64,000 nt of DNA from CAZELM01 sp964512995 (GTDB lineage: Bacteria > CSSED10-310), in NCBI GenBank assembly GCA_964512995.1, contig CAZELM010000013.1, positions 29,382 to 93,381 of the forward strand. Direction: 5' to 3'. A model generated the notes under the pieces. The model made no database searches. It was not told where the DNA came from and worked only from the letters and a program-made list of their open reading frames with translations. Below are positions 28,101-36,689 of the stretch, piece by piece. Numbering within the stretch: the first letter of the stretch is position 1; each line of letters begins with the position of its first letter. Both the position numbers and the translations under genes were made by a program.

Positions 28101-28385
28101 TCCGGTAACTATACCCAATACAAGGTCGTACCATCTCCTGCCAATACCACAAACCTGACCGTCGATCAGGGCGAGATCGAGGCTGACCGCACATACTTCA
28201 TTGGATTGCAATATTATGAACATTCCTCTCCGGATCAAACCCCACCATTTGATTATATGAGTGATGTATACATGGAAGCAGTGTCATCAACTTTGACTGA
28301 ATCGGCTGCAATCCCCACCCTTTCGACAACTGGATTGATTGTCGTGATTGGATTCATCAGTCTGTTACTTCTGAAGAAACAATAA
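25134..28385 (+). CDS. Secreted subtilisin-like serine protease with an IPTL-CTERM-like tail
   Basis: 1083 aa. Signal peptide 1-25; an I9-like prodomain (about 30-105); S8 protease domain with D159 (VDTGIDRTH), H214 (NGHGTLVAG), oxyanion N305 and S372 (GASGTSMACAQVSG). A beta-sandwich (about 440-560) follows, then a right-handed beta-helix-type region with SLHIDGELRAIGQPG and irregular repeats (about 590-830), and an Ig-like region. The tail IPTLSTTGLIVVIGFISLLL ends in KKQ, an IPTL/PEP-CTERM-like signal that implies exosortase-type processing. GGGGAGG precedes ATG 25134. It converges with the C25 protease gene. Confidence 0.93.
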   Translation: MFNSNQLFWLSAVLLICLLASTGVADDFKENVIIVHVDQSVDREFISDIVSDLGVITDIDYLFGDSAGGDWYRIECENLKDPPAAARNLQNQPGIQHAEPDYTINGALRPHDPFYRDGYQWYLGNPSSLFWPAGSMSINAEPAWDVTTGNHSVIIGIVDTGIDRTHVDLEANIWTNSGELPSDGIDNDVNGYVDDFFGWDFVSTDPDPSDDNGHGTLVAGIAASSGNNGIGGAGIAWNCRVMTIKVLDQNLIGSVSSGAAGIVYAAENGAQIINCSWVTTHSYLLDAAIETASSFGTVIVGATGNDAKAVIKYPAAHPRVIAVGATDFTGTFSAFSNYGNEIDLCAPGRSIYQAAFSDHGSRFPYAGASGTSMACAQVSGATALLWSLHLTEPAIWTSDFIRSHLVHSATYPVMLPDGRSTGLLDCYQALTLPTLPDILISDPIFHLIIDADQDGYFGPADLQDIMFEVTNDWGTANQLTVTILNLGSPVAILPGSMDIGALSFGETHVLSFQILAETQAVYGQTYDLMIQIQDSSMGYVKSFPITLPIGPLTVSPIITNAVWGIHGSIPAVKYRVPESVRAFVPFFSQLTIEPGVEVLFETGSSLHIDGELRAIGQPGQEIAFRSLDGNPWQGIVFGPDSSPAIFDFPPPAGHYLSGSVLRYCEISGANLGIIATGDSMGGGSPYLSRCRIENNSTGVELSRFNNTWINEVTLLDNQQSIHFINNQWTSEGQPLLSNSNAVSRLGATNTIFADAQSEDSVISPILMGNNIFGALPGEGFDFRTNILFSQVPILNAAGNYWGNYTTSQLESGILNLDLIYDQNDDDSLSLVQIGAWLPTFSPSSPGLVSDVWVTPPDSSSMGRMDVMITFSRELLQPPIVSFGSIYPFDHNLVTPDGVTQNQWFGHVEFDERFAGLEGVQFFNISHARDNLGMEIPTDYQHSFVISNPIQGVHGLVAVGKINKIDITWTDEETRHRTNYTGHIIRWGLSSGNYTQYKVVPSPANTTNLTVDQGEIEADRTYFIGLQYYEHSSPDQTPPFDYMSDVYMEAVSSTLTESAAIPTLSTTGLIVVIGFISLLLLKKQ

Positions 28386-28507
28386 TCCAGTACGATCTAA
28401 AAAGTGAGAACAATCGAACATTCAACCGATGCTGATCACGAAGAAATAGGATCTTGCATGGCACAAATGATTTTTTGCCATTGGTGGATTGCTGGAACGG
28501 ACGCCTC

Positions 28508-28555
28508 TCGATACCTGGCCTGAACAAACGCACTGTTTGCTAGGCCAGGTATCGA
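28508..28555. terminator. Long perfect hairpin between convergent protease genes
   Basis: 14-bp perfect arms (28508-28521, tcgatacctggcct; 28542-28555, aggccaggtatcga) enclose a 20-nt loop that itself contains a short aaca/tgtt pair. It sits between the 3' ends of two large convergent genes. No T run follows on either strand, so it may be a factor-dependent terminator or an mRNA 3'-end stabiliser. Confidence 0.55.
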
Positions 28556-28602
28556 TCCATCATAATCATGATCGCTTCAGGCGTTATACTCATCGACGAT
28601 GA

Positions 28603-31600
28603 TCAATTCCCCAGAATATAAAAATCCGTCCATGCGAACCCACCCGCCAGGTCGGCAGTGCCGGAATATATGGTTGCAGCATAGAATGCGCCGGATATGG
28701 ATGGGATATCGGGCGGAATTGGTATCTGGAGTAAGGGTCCGCTATACGTGAAATCGACAGATAAAGGTGCGCCAGCGAAAAGCGGAAGTGCCTGGGAAGA
28801 GAATGTCGGGTAGGTGGGGTCGGAAGTCAGAAAATACCAGAAGCCTGCAATTTCCATTGCCACATAACAATCAATGGGGCGAGGATTCAGCTCTCCGGCC
28901 AGATCGACAGAAACAGTCATATTACATCCACCAGGGATGAACGTATGATTTGTCCGAATGCCAATCCACGATCCTTCCGGATCATCACCCAGATGAAGGA
29001 TTTCGGTATTTCCGGTATTATCAACTCCCATCTGGAAATAGCTGCCCAACGCCCAGACTTCGGGTCCACGGGGTGAAGGAACAAGAATCAATTGATTCTG
29101 CAGGGCGCGCAGAGACATGGGGGACCAGTAATCTTTCCATGTATCCATTTCGGGATCATATATCTGACAGGATGATGTGTCATATCCACCGGCCAACAAT
29201 ATTTTGCCAGCCATCGAAACATTTGATCCGGCTGGTATGACAACTGCGCTGTGAAGAAACAGATAATCGTTCATCGGTTGAATTGCGGAATCGTTCCATG
29301 AAGGAGTTTCAGCAGAAAGATCAAGTATTTCGATTGTATTGAGAGGAATGGAGTATTGTGGATTTTCTTCATCCATCACCAGGCCACCGAACGCATAGAT
29401 TTTGTTATTATAAACAGCCGTGGGGCAGAATATTCTCGGGCTGTTCATCGAAATTCCCATGCTCGACCAACGTTGACCGCGAGGAGCCAGTGGATCGAAC
29501 ACCCATGTTTCTCCCATTTGAGCAGCAATATCCAGGCGAATCACACTCAGGAGGTAGAATTTATTGCCAGTCACCGCCCATGCTCCAGGAATGGCGTTGG
29601 CGTATGGGAAAAGATCCTGATCCATCACCTCCACAATACCTGAAACCGGGTCAAACATTTCGATTTCTCTTTTTGCCGTCCCATCCTGTGCCATCCCACC
29701 GATGAAATATAACTTACTTCCATTCTGATCATCGAGACAGGCTGTGGCATGATAAAATCGAGGTTCCGAAAGCTCAGCACCAGTATCGCCACTCAGGTGG
29801 GTTTGCGTGTCCAGATAGTATATGGAGGGATCTGTGGTGCCAGTGGAATCTTGATATCCTCCTGCCTGATAGATTCTCATCGAAGCCTGACAAAATGCAC
29901 TGGAAGTATACATGTAGTTGACAGGGATCTCGGGACCATACCACCATCCGGGAGACTGATCCCAGGGGCAATGCGAGGCCGTGGGTTCCATCCCGAACCA
30001 GTCCATCATGGCTTCCATTGCATCCCGCCTCTGACCTTGGGTCGCGATCCCTTCAAAACCGAATGCGAGATAGATATGTTTTGCGCCATCTCGATCTGCA
30101 CAGATTCCCGCTGTTCCTGTGTTGGGTCCTGAGAAGTCTTTGTAAGTGAAACATGTTTGAGCGGGTGCCACCGGTTCAATGAGACTGGGCCAATCCTGAT
30201 TCTGAGCACCACTTCCACCCTCGATAGAAAGCTCCAGTCCAGGAAAATGATCGGTGTTTCCGATTATTGTCCGTTCGGTGACACTGTCGGAGATGTAATC
30301 AGCGAGGAGTGTATCATGATACCATTGGATTGTTTCCGGCGTACCCATCTCCACCATGGCCCATCCAATGTCCTGCTCGGTGATCAGCAGATTTCCACCC
30401 TTGGAAAGGTAATATGAAATGGCTGAACGTTCCGATTCCTCCAGGAATGGATAAGTATGAGAGTAAAAAAGGATAATGACTCCATCAAGGTAGCGGTCCA
30501 ATATTTCTGAGGTTGGAAGACCACGATATGAAGACCATACATCGTATTCATACCCGGCATCATCCAGTGCCTGAGTATACAAGCCCAGATACAGGTCGTT
30601 ATCCGCACCGCATACAATGAGGATGTCGTGATCGGATCGGAACAGAACCGTGCTTAACCCACCAATTCCATAAATGGTTCCACCCATTCCACGCTGGTCA
30701 CTGGCATAGATGTCTGCCTGATAAAATGCTTTGACATCCGAGAGTGTCAGTTGATTTCCGAAAATGGTGTCTCCGGCAGCGCCATCCTGATGAAGACCGT
30801 CATCATATAATGAAATGGATTGAGAATCATCATTGTCAAAACTTCGCAGCATGCATTCTACATGGTCGACACCTGATCCATCTAAAGCTCTGACGGTGAT
30901 GGTGATAGTGTCCCCCGGTTCGGGCACAGCAGGTGTGACCGTGAATTGATCGATCATCGGCATGACATAGTCTTTGACAGGTAACTGGAGGTCGAAGACC
31001 CATACCGTCTCAGGATCGGGAAGCGTCAGTTCGATATGACATGGTATGGCGTGGTCATGGGGAGTCATCGGATCCAGAATAGCCCAGAATGATTTGGTGG
31101 ATAGAAATGTGCTGCCCGCTGGAATATCGTCAAGGATTTCGGATCCTTTGATACCGTATTCCACAACCCAGGGATCGTCGATATAAATGCTTTCAGTAAC
31201 GCCTGAAGCGGTCATGCATCCGATATTGGTCAGAACAGGAGCAAAATCGATGTATTCACCCGGGCTGGCAATGGTGTCATTGTTGTTATCCGCGGTTATT
31301 CGGAGTTCTGAAGCTGTCAGATAGGCTTGTGCGCCGATATAGCCATCTTTGGAGAATGAAAAAGAGCCTTCGAGAGAGGAGATCGAGATGGTAATCGGTA
31401 CGATCTGATCGAGTTCAGCCTCCGAGTGAATGGAGAATTGCAGGAGGTTAGAGATCTCCATGATACCACCCCTCGAAATTTCATCGTACGTAAGCATATC
31501 ATTTATAAGCGTAATATCGGAGTGATCAATGTCCAATGTGATAACGACCTGATGCGCTGCTGCTCCGTCGTTGGCGATAGCCAGATTCAACCCAATTGAT

Positions 31601-33447
31601 TCTCCGGGTTCCCAGCACCCATCCTGATCACCCGGCGTCGTATCCTGGCTGCCATGATCGATAATGGTAAATTCGGGTCGTGCTGGAGCAGGACCAGCCG
31701 CCAGAGATGGATCTCCAAAGTATTCAAACTCGAGTACCGTGATATAGTCGGCTGTATCGCTCAGACCTTTCTCAAGAAGCAATGAGGATAAAGCATTGAG
31801 CCCCAAATGACCTTGATTCGTAAAACCCTGGTGAACTCCCTTGAAAAAGCTGCGATCCAGGAAGCCCATTGCTCCGTTATGCCCACCGTACCCAAATCCG
31901 CCGGCAAAAGCCGTTCGGGTAGCACCATAGTAGGCGACAGAACCACCATCCGGATTCAGCATGAAGGCTTCAGCTAGACATTTGATGTAGCCCTGCTCGG
32001 GACATTCCGGATTTTCCGTGTCGAAAACTCCCGTTGAACAGGCATAACCGAAAACAATGGGGAGTTTGTCGCGGTTTCTCAGTGAAAAGGCATTATTGAC
32101 ATCGAATCCACCCTCGAATGCCCAGCCTGCCACCCATCCATGGTTGGCAAAATTGACATATAACCCTCCGGATTCAATGGCGTCGATCAGGTTTTCCGTG
32201 GTCAGAACATGCGTTCGAGGAAATCGATCGGTTTCATACAGCTTGATCAATTCATAGGCATTCAATGATTCTTCTGCGATGAGTTCTTTGGTTGCTTCAC
32301 CTTCGGGAACCCCCGTGGTGTCTCCATGTTCAGATTCAGTAAACGTGTCTGCTCCGGCAAGAATCACACGGTCAAGCCATTCTTCCTCTCCTGTCAGCGT
32401 TGTTTCATAACGGATGATCTTCGTCAGGACATTCTGAAGCTCTCCGGTGGTTGTCGCCGGGATCCGGCCAATGAGAACATCCGGCATAAAGTCACACATG
32501 TCGATGTCACCATTGCTGTATTCACCAAAAATATCATTTTCATTTCCATCCCAGGAGCAGAATATACCATGACCATCATATAGATCGGCATAGTAGAGAT
32601 CCGCAGGCGTGTTTCGCCAGTCATTCATTCCGCCGTAACCCGCATGAAAGGTATACCTCACCGGCAACCGGCCTGCATCTCCGGCCAACAGAACAAAGCG
32701 GGTTGCTGATTCCCTATACGTATTTTCAATCGCGTACTTTATCTTTTCGGGCAGGTCCCGTCCGAGACTCATCTCCTGAATGGACTCCAGAGATAAGGAG
32801 AGGGTTGGTATTCCCAGGGATTCTTTATGAGCGATGTAATCTGACATCACATCGAGAAACTCCTGGGGAGCAATAATCAGAAGACTGGCGCGGTCTCGAT
32901 CTCGCGTTTGTTCCGGTGTTCTGGCTTCCAATTGCAGTCTGATCTCTGAAATATATTGAACATGTTGCTGATATACCCGGACCGGATAAACGGTAACAAC
33001 CGCGAACAGGGTGGGCTGAAGCGTACCGGGATCCAATCCCTGCATCAATTCCAGATCATACCATTTGTTTGGATAGTAATCGTTCCCGCACAATGGATTC
33101 GAAACACGATCGAGTGGCTGTTGTCCCGTTATCGTTGGCTTGGGAGGTAAAACAGCGAGAGGGGACTGGATCGTGGTTTCCGCAATCCTGAACTGGAGAA
33201 TATTCAGCGGAGCAACCTGTGTTCCCGCCGGGAATCGATACACTTTACGGATCAATGGAAGATCATATCCCCCAGAGGCTTGAAGACGCATCGGAGCATC
33301 ACGCAAAATAAGGCTGTTTCCTTCAACGACAGGAGGCTGCTGGAATTGATATTCCAGGCTTTCCTGGATTGAAGCGGCATCCGCTAATGCATTAAAAGAT
33401 AGAATCATCATGCATAGATAAAAAAATTTCCGGAAAGAATCTCTCAT
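28603..33447 (-). CDS. Secreted gingipain-like (C25) protease with Kelch repeats
   Basis: 1614 aa. Signal peptide 1-25 and a propeptide-like beta domain (to about 185), then a C25 caspase-fold domain (about 187-590) with catalytic H436 (NFANHGWVAG) and C470 (VFGYACSTGVFD). Two or more Ig-like domains follow, introduced by acidic PGE motifs (DQDGCWEPGESI; SPGEYIDF). A Rossmann-like domain near 960-1100 (HDILIVCGADNDLY, then GGNLLITEQDIGW) precedes Kelch-type repeats (about 1190-1470: LYFIGGMAQDG, IYAFGGLV, ILLAGGYD). No CTERM or T9SS tail is evident. AAGGAGGG precedes ATG 33447. It probably degrades extracellular protein alongside the convergent S8 protease. Confidence 0.9.
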   Translation of the reverse strand: MRDSFRKFFYLCMMILSFNALADAASIQESLEYQFQQPPVVEGNSLILRDAPMRLQASGGYDLPLIRKVYRFPAGTQVAPLNILQFRIAETTIQSPLAVLPPKPTITGQQPLDRVSNPLCGNDYYPNKWYDLELMQGLDPGTLQPTLFAVVTVYPVRVYQQHVQYISEIRLQLEARTPEQTRDRDRASLLIIAPQEFLDVMSDYIAHKESLGIPTLSLSLESIQEMSLGRDLPEKIKYAIENTYRESATRFVLLAGDAGRLPVRYTFHAGYGGMNDWRNTPADLYYADLYDGHGIFCSWDGNENDIFGEYSNGDIDMCDFMPDVLIGRIPATTTGELQNVLTKIIRYETTLTGEEEWLDRVILAGADTFTESEHGDTTGVPEGEATKELIAEESLNAYELIKLYETDRFPRTHVLTTENLIDAIESGGLYVNFANHGWVAGWAFEGGFDVNNAFSLRNRDKLPIVFGYACSTGVFDTENPECPEQGYIKCLAEAFMLNPDGGSVAYYGATRTAFAGGFGYGGHNGAMGFLDRSFFKGVHQGFTNQGHLGLNALSSLLLEKGLSDTADYITVLEFEYFGDPSLAAGPAPARPEFTIIDHGSQDTTPGDQDGCWEPGESIGLNLAIANDGAAAHQVVITLDIDHSDITLINDMLTYDEISRGGIMEISNLLQFSIHSEAELDQIVPITISISSLEGSFSFSKDGYIGAQAYLTASELRITADNNNDTIASPGEYIDFAPVLTNIGCMTASGVTESIYIDDPWVVEYGIKGSEILDDIPAGSTFLSTKSFWAILDPMTPHDHAIPCHIELTLPDPETVWVFDLQLPVKDYVMPMIDQFTVTPAVPEPGDTITITVRALDGSGVDHVECMLRSFDNDDSQSISLYDDGLHQDGAAGDTIFGNQLTLSDVKAFYQADIYASDQRGMGGTIYGIGGLSTVLFRSDHDILIVCGADNDLYLGLYTQALDDAGYEYDVWSSYRGLPTSEILDRYLDGVIILFYSHTYPFLEESERSAISYYLSKGGNLLITEQDIGWAMVEMGTPETIQWYHDTLLADYISDSVTERTIIGNTDHFPGLELSIEGGSGAQNQDWPSLIEPVAPAQTCFTYKDFSGPNTGTAGICADRDGAKHIYLAFGFEGIATQGQRRDAMEAMMDWFGMEPTASHCPWDQSPGWWYGPEIPVNYMYTSSAFCQASMRIYQAGGYQDSTGTTDPSIYYLDTQTHLSGDTGAELSEPRFYHATACLDDQNGSKLYFIGGMAQDGTAKREIEMFDPVSGIVEVMDQDLFPYANAIPGAWAVTGNKFYLLSVIRLDIAAQMGETWVFDPLAPRGQRWSSMGISMNSPRIFCPTAVYNNKIYAFGGLVMDEENPQYSIPLNTIEILDLSAETPSWNDSAIQPMNDYLFLHSAVVIPAGSNVSMAGKILLAGGYDTSSCQIYDPEMDTWKDYWSPMSLRALQNQLILVPSPRGPEVWALGSYFQMGVDNTGNTEILHLGDDPEGSWIGIRTNHTFIPGGCNMTVSVDLAGELNPRPIDCYVAMEIAGFWYFLTSDPTYPTFSSQALPLFAGAPLSVDFTYSGPLLQIPIPPDIPSISGAFYAATIYSGTADLAGGFAWTDFYILGN

Positions 33448-33794
33448 ACATGCCCTCCTTCAAAATGGTCATGGATTCACTTTTACCGCAATGGTAACGA
33501 TCATGCAATGAAGATTATATGAACCGAACTGAATAATTCCATTAAAACCTGAATGAACATGAGTATACCATTCGATATATCTGAAAGAAAATACGAATCT
33601 GGATAACTGAATGTTCTGAAATCAGTTGTAAATAATATCCGGATTCCTGTTGTTTTATATAAAGTCAGAAGTGACAATTGCTTTCACGTCCGCAAAAAAA
33701 GTTTTGGCATGGTTCCCGCTCAACGTCGGCTTTGTTCTTGTATTGGCTCATGCTGGATTGCCCGGCAACCCTCTCATAATCTGAAGAAGGAAGC

Positions 33795-33839
33795 GCACAT
33801 ATGCTCTTCCTCTTTCATGGGGAAGGGTTGGGGATGAGG
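33795..33839. repeat. Dispersed 45-bp repeat, copy 2
   Basis: It begins gcacatatgct and ends gggttggggatgagg; about 36 of 45 positions match the copy at 3742-3786. It directly abuts the 21-bp tandem array. Confidence 0.6.
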
Positions 33840-33853
33840 TTGGTCATCCCCGC

Positions 33854-34193
33854 ACGATTGTAAGCGGTCATCCTGTGACTGTAAGCGGTCATCCTGTGAC
33901 TGTAAGCGGTCATCCTGTGACTGTGAGCGGTCATCCTGTGACTGTAAGCGGCCATCCTGTGACTGTAAGCGGTCATCCTGTGACTGTGAGCGGTCATCCT
34001 GTGACTGNNNNNNNNNNNNNNNNNNNNNNNNNNNNNNNNNNNNNNNNNNNNNNNNNNNNNNNNNNNNNNNNNNNNNNNNNNNNNNNNNNNNNNNNNNNNN
34101 NNNNNNNGCCATCCTGTGACTGTAAGCGGTCATCCTGTGACTGTGAGCGGTCATCCTGTGACAGTGAGCAGTCATCCTGTGACTGTATGCAGT
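33854..34193. repeat. 21-bp tandem repeat (minisatellite) interrupted by a scaffold gap
   Basis: The unit is about agcggtcatcctgtgactgta, with mainly a/g variation (gtaagc or gtgagc). About seven units lie left of the gap and about four, increasingly degenerate, to its right. Because 21 is a multiple of three, every frame stays open and gives a heptapeptide repeat (VTVSGHP on plus), but no start context or non-repeat coding sequence supports a gene. Confidence 0.92.
34008..34107. other. Assembly gap (100 N)
   Basis: Exactly 100 N, the conventional placeholder for a gap of unknown size. It falls inside the tandem array, so the true repeat number is unknown. Confidence 0.99.
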
Positions 34194-34417
34194 GATCTCA
34201 TTATCAGAAAGAAGACCGGAAAAAAATTTTAACCGAATATGTCCGATATGTTTGGTGTTTTATACCGAACATGCTTTAGAATAAGGTGTTGCCAGCACGT
34301 TTTATGTGGATAAGCATGGGGAAACGGAGATGATCCATTGATGAGTAGGAAGTTTAATCGATATAGACAAGGGGGGCCGATAACTGTGCCCCGTTCCATA
34401 CTCGGCAGAGCGTTACA

Positions 34418-35932
34418 ATGAAATCACACCGCATCCTGCTGATATATCCCCCACATACACGCAATACCGAGCCTCCCCTTGGGTTGGGTATATTGTCAGG
34501 CTATCTGGCTGGATTGCGTCAGACTGTGCGTATTCTTGATTTAAACTGTCAATCCGGACCGATGTTGGCTCAGATGGTTCCAGATACATCGGATTCACGA
34601 AGACATCGATCTGCGCTCCATATCCATCGGGCTATTAATTCCTTGAGAGGAGTGGAATTGTATAAAAACTACGCCAGGTATCGCACCGCTTTAGAATATT
34701 ATGCTGAAGCATTACGAGGATTGTCTCAGGGTACTTCCTGGTGGATCACTCCCGGCGATTTCACATCACGTTATCTGCCCGATTTTCATGTATCAACACT
34801 CCGGCATATCCTCCAAAGCCCGGAGATCAATCCGTTTCATTCGTTAAACATCGATATAATCGAGTCCATCATCTCTGAATTCCGGCCATCTGTGATCGGA
34901 ATTTCCGTTATCTATCGATCGCAATTTATAAATACACTGACTTTGGCGGAGTGGATATCGACGACCCATCCTTCGATGCAGGTCATCCTGGGAGGTTCAT
35001 TTCTCAGGTGTCTGCCAGAACCCGCAATTGAATTTCTCAGAACGAAAAACTGGCGGATTGTTATCGGTCCCGGTGAGTGGCACATCGGGGAGATTCTCGG
35101 AATCGATGCACTGCCAGCAAAGTGTCTTCAAATCCCTGATTTTGATACGCTGGATCGAAATCTTTACTTTTCCTCCGGTTCTGTTATCCCCGTTACCAGT
35201 ACAAGAGGCTGCTATTGGTCCAGATGCACGTTCTGCGATGAGGCACAGGATGCGTTCACGATGGATCAACCGGAGGATTTCAGTATAAAACTGGATTCAC
35301 TCTATCGCCGATATCGGCCGGCAATGTTTCATTTCACCGACAATGCTGTTCCTCCAGTGATACTACACCACATGGCGCGTCATGGATCGCCTGTTCCATG
35401 GTATGGTTTTGTTCGTGCGACCTCAGAATTTACACGTACTTCATGGGTAAAGTCACTCGCTGACTCCGGCTGCCGGATGCTCCAACTGGGTTTTGAAACA
35501 CCTGTTCAAACGCTTCTCGGGAGGATGAATAAAGGTATCAATGCGGATGATTTCCCAAAGATTCTGAGTAATCTCCATGATTATGGAATCAAATCCTATG
35601 TGTATCTGATGTTCGGGTTTCCCGGGCAAGATGAATCCGATTGGAATGAGAGCATTCGGTTGATTGAAAACAATCCGGTTGACTTTGTCAATGCGTCGAT
35701 ATTCCGTCTGCCGCGGACATCTCAAATTGCCATATTGCCGATGGATTATGCGATTGAAACGATCCCAAATGATTCCGCTGATCGATTGAATGTGGAATTT
35801 GTGTCGGATGGATATGATATGAGAAGATTGAGAATGTGGCTTTCACGGTGTTTCTATCGTCATCCGATTATCAAATCAATCATTGCAAAAACGCCTCCAT
35901 ATTACAAATCCAATCATGCAGTGTTTTTATAA
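34418..35932 (+). CDS. B12-binding-type radical SAM protein
   Basis: 504 aa. An N-terminal cobalamin-binding-like domain opens HRILLIYPPHTRNTEPPLGL. A long helical insert (about 55-135) precedes the second half of that domain (VIGISVIYRSQF, then VILGGSFLRCLPEPA). The radical SAM core starts near 260 with RGCYWSRCTFC (C265, C270, C273). The spacing is CX4CX2C rather than the usual CX3CX2C. LMFGFPGQDESDWNESI is typical of the barrel. The substrate is unknown and the gene stands alone. A terminator follows at 35936-35969. Confidence 0.87.
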   Translation: MKSHRILLIYPPHTRNTEPPLGLGILSGYLAGLRQTVRILDLNCQSGPMLAQMVPDTSDSRRHRSALHIHRAINSLRGVELYKNYARYRTALEYYAEALRGLSQGTSWWITPGDFTSRYLPDFHVSTLRHILQSPEINPFHSLNIDIIESIISEFRPSVIGISVIYRSQFINTLTLAEWISTTHPSMQVILGGSFLRCLPEPAIEFLRTKNWRIVIGPGEWHIGEILGIDALPAKCLQIPDFDTLDRNLYFSSGSVIPVTSTRGCYWSRCTFCDEAQDAFTMDQPEDFSIKLDSLYRRYRPAMFHFTDNAVPPVILHHMARHGSPVPWYGFVRATSEFTRTSWVKSLADSGCRMLQLGFETPVQTLLGRMNKGINADDFPKILSNLHDYGIKSYVYLMFGFPGQDESDWNESIRLIENNPVDFVNASIFRLPRTSQIAILPMDYAIETIPNDSADRLNVEFVSDGYDMRRLRMWLSRCFYRHPIIKSIIAKTPPYYKSNHAVFL

Positions 35933-35935
35933 AAA

Positions 35936-35969
35936 AATCACGCATTGCCTTTTCAGACATGCGTGATTT
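35936..35969. terminator. Bidirectional terminator
   Basis: AAATCACGCAT (35936-35946) pairs with ATGCGTGATTT (35959-35969) across a 12-nt loop, with A-rich sequence on one side and TGGTTTT on the other. It separates the radical SAM gene (plus) from the convergent cohesin-like gene (minus). Confidence 0.85.
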
Positions 35970-35993
35970 GGTTTTCAGCAAAACGAATTGCGA

Positions 35994-36494
35994 TTATTTT
36001 ACGGTGAAGATGGCCTCTTTGGTCTGGAAATCGGCGATATCATCTGCTTTGCGGCTGATCGTTACTTTGGAAGTGGCATCTGCTGCACACCCATCACAGG
36101 TAACTGTAAAAGTCAATTTTGCCATATCACCATTGCTGCCGGTGGCGATGGAATTTTTATCCAGAGCGAATGCACCGATGGTCACAAGACCCGGCGCTTT
36201 TTCATTGCAATTGAACATGACCCATTTGGGATCCAGGGAACCCCGGTCACAGCCTTCGAATTTCAGCATACTGGTATCATAGTTGAAATCCAGAGTGAAG
36301 GCATCAACGCCGTTTTTCGGATTGTTGAGCATAAGATTGACGACAACTTTTTCTCCTTTAGCTCCGGAAAAATCCTGAATCATGATAGTATCATTGCCTG
36401 CAGCAGAGAGAGATTCTCCTTTACCGAAGACGATTCCTGTGGCCAGTGTCAATGTCAAAATCATGGTAATTAAAAACGTTACTTTTTTCATCAT
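35994..36494 (-). CDS. Secreted cohesin-like protein, paralog 1
   Basis: 166 aa with a signal peptide (about 1-24, ending VFGKGES) and AAGGAG before ATG 36494. The rest is a single beta-sandwich resembling a cohesin module: GAKGEKVVVNLMLNN, VDAFTLDFNYDTSMLKF, GLVTIGAFAL, AKLTFTVTC. It shares clear blocks with the neighbouring 36690-37274 product, including GSLDPxW and VTCxxC. Cohesin-type folds bind dockerins in cellulosomes, but many stand-alone bacterial ones have other or unknown partners. No dockerin was found in the window. Confidence 0.82.
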   Translation of the reverse strand: MMKKVTFLITMILTLTLATGIVFGKGESLSAAGNDTIMIQDFSGAKGEKVVVNLMLNNPKNGVDAFTLDFNYDTSMLKFEGCDRGSLDPKWVMFNCNEKAPGLVTIGAFALDKNSIATGSNGDMAKLTFTVTCDGCAADATSKVTISRKADDIADFQTKEAIFTVK

Positions 36495-36689
36495 TGTATT
36501 TTCTCCTTATTTAATGGTTAATGGAACGACATACCAGAGGAGAGGTCAGGATATCTTGAAAAAGCCTGATCTCCGTAATATTCGTCCGCATTCATTCGTA
36601 TCCTTTCATCATGACCTACCTAAAAGGTAAATCTGATTGCGTGTCTTGTCAAGAGCGATCAAGAATCGATGATATCCTGCTGGAGTGAA

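Larger units (their letters stand above)
33448..34417. other. Gene-free region with repeats and an assembly gap
   Basis: 970 bp. The AT-rich upstream region of the C25 protease gene occupies about 33448-33700. Copy 2 of the dispersed repeat is at 33795-33839, and the 21-bp tandem array with the N gap follows. The last 200 bp lead into the radical SAM gene. Reading frames here are products of the repeat and are not called. Confidence 0.7.

Noticed and set aside
33854..34193. CRISPR array
   Set aside because: Units are contiguous and there are no unique spacers.
33774..34195. Reading frames on both strands through the 21-bp array
   Set aside because: They consist almost wholly of the heptapeptide repeat plus N, with no ribosome site or unique domain.
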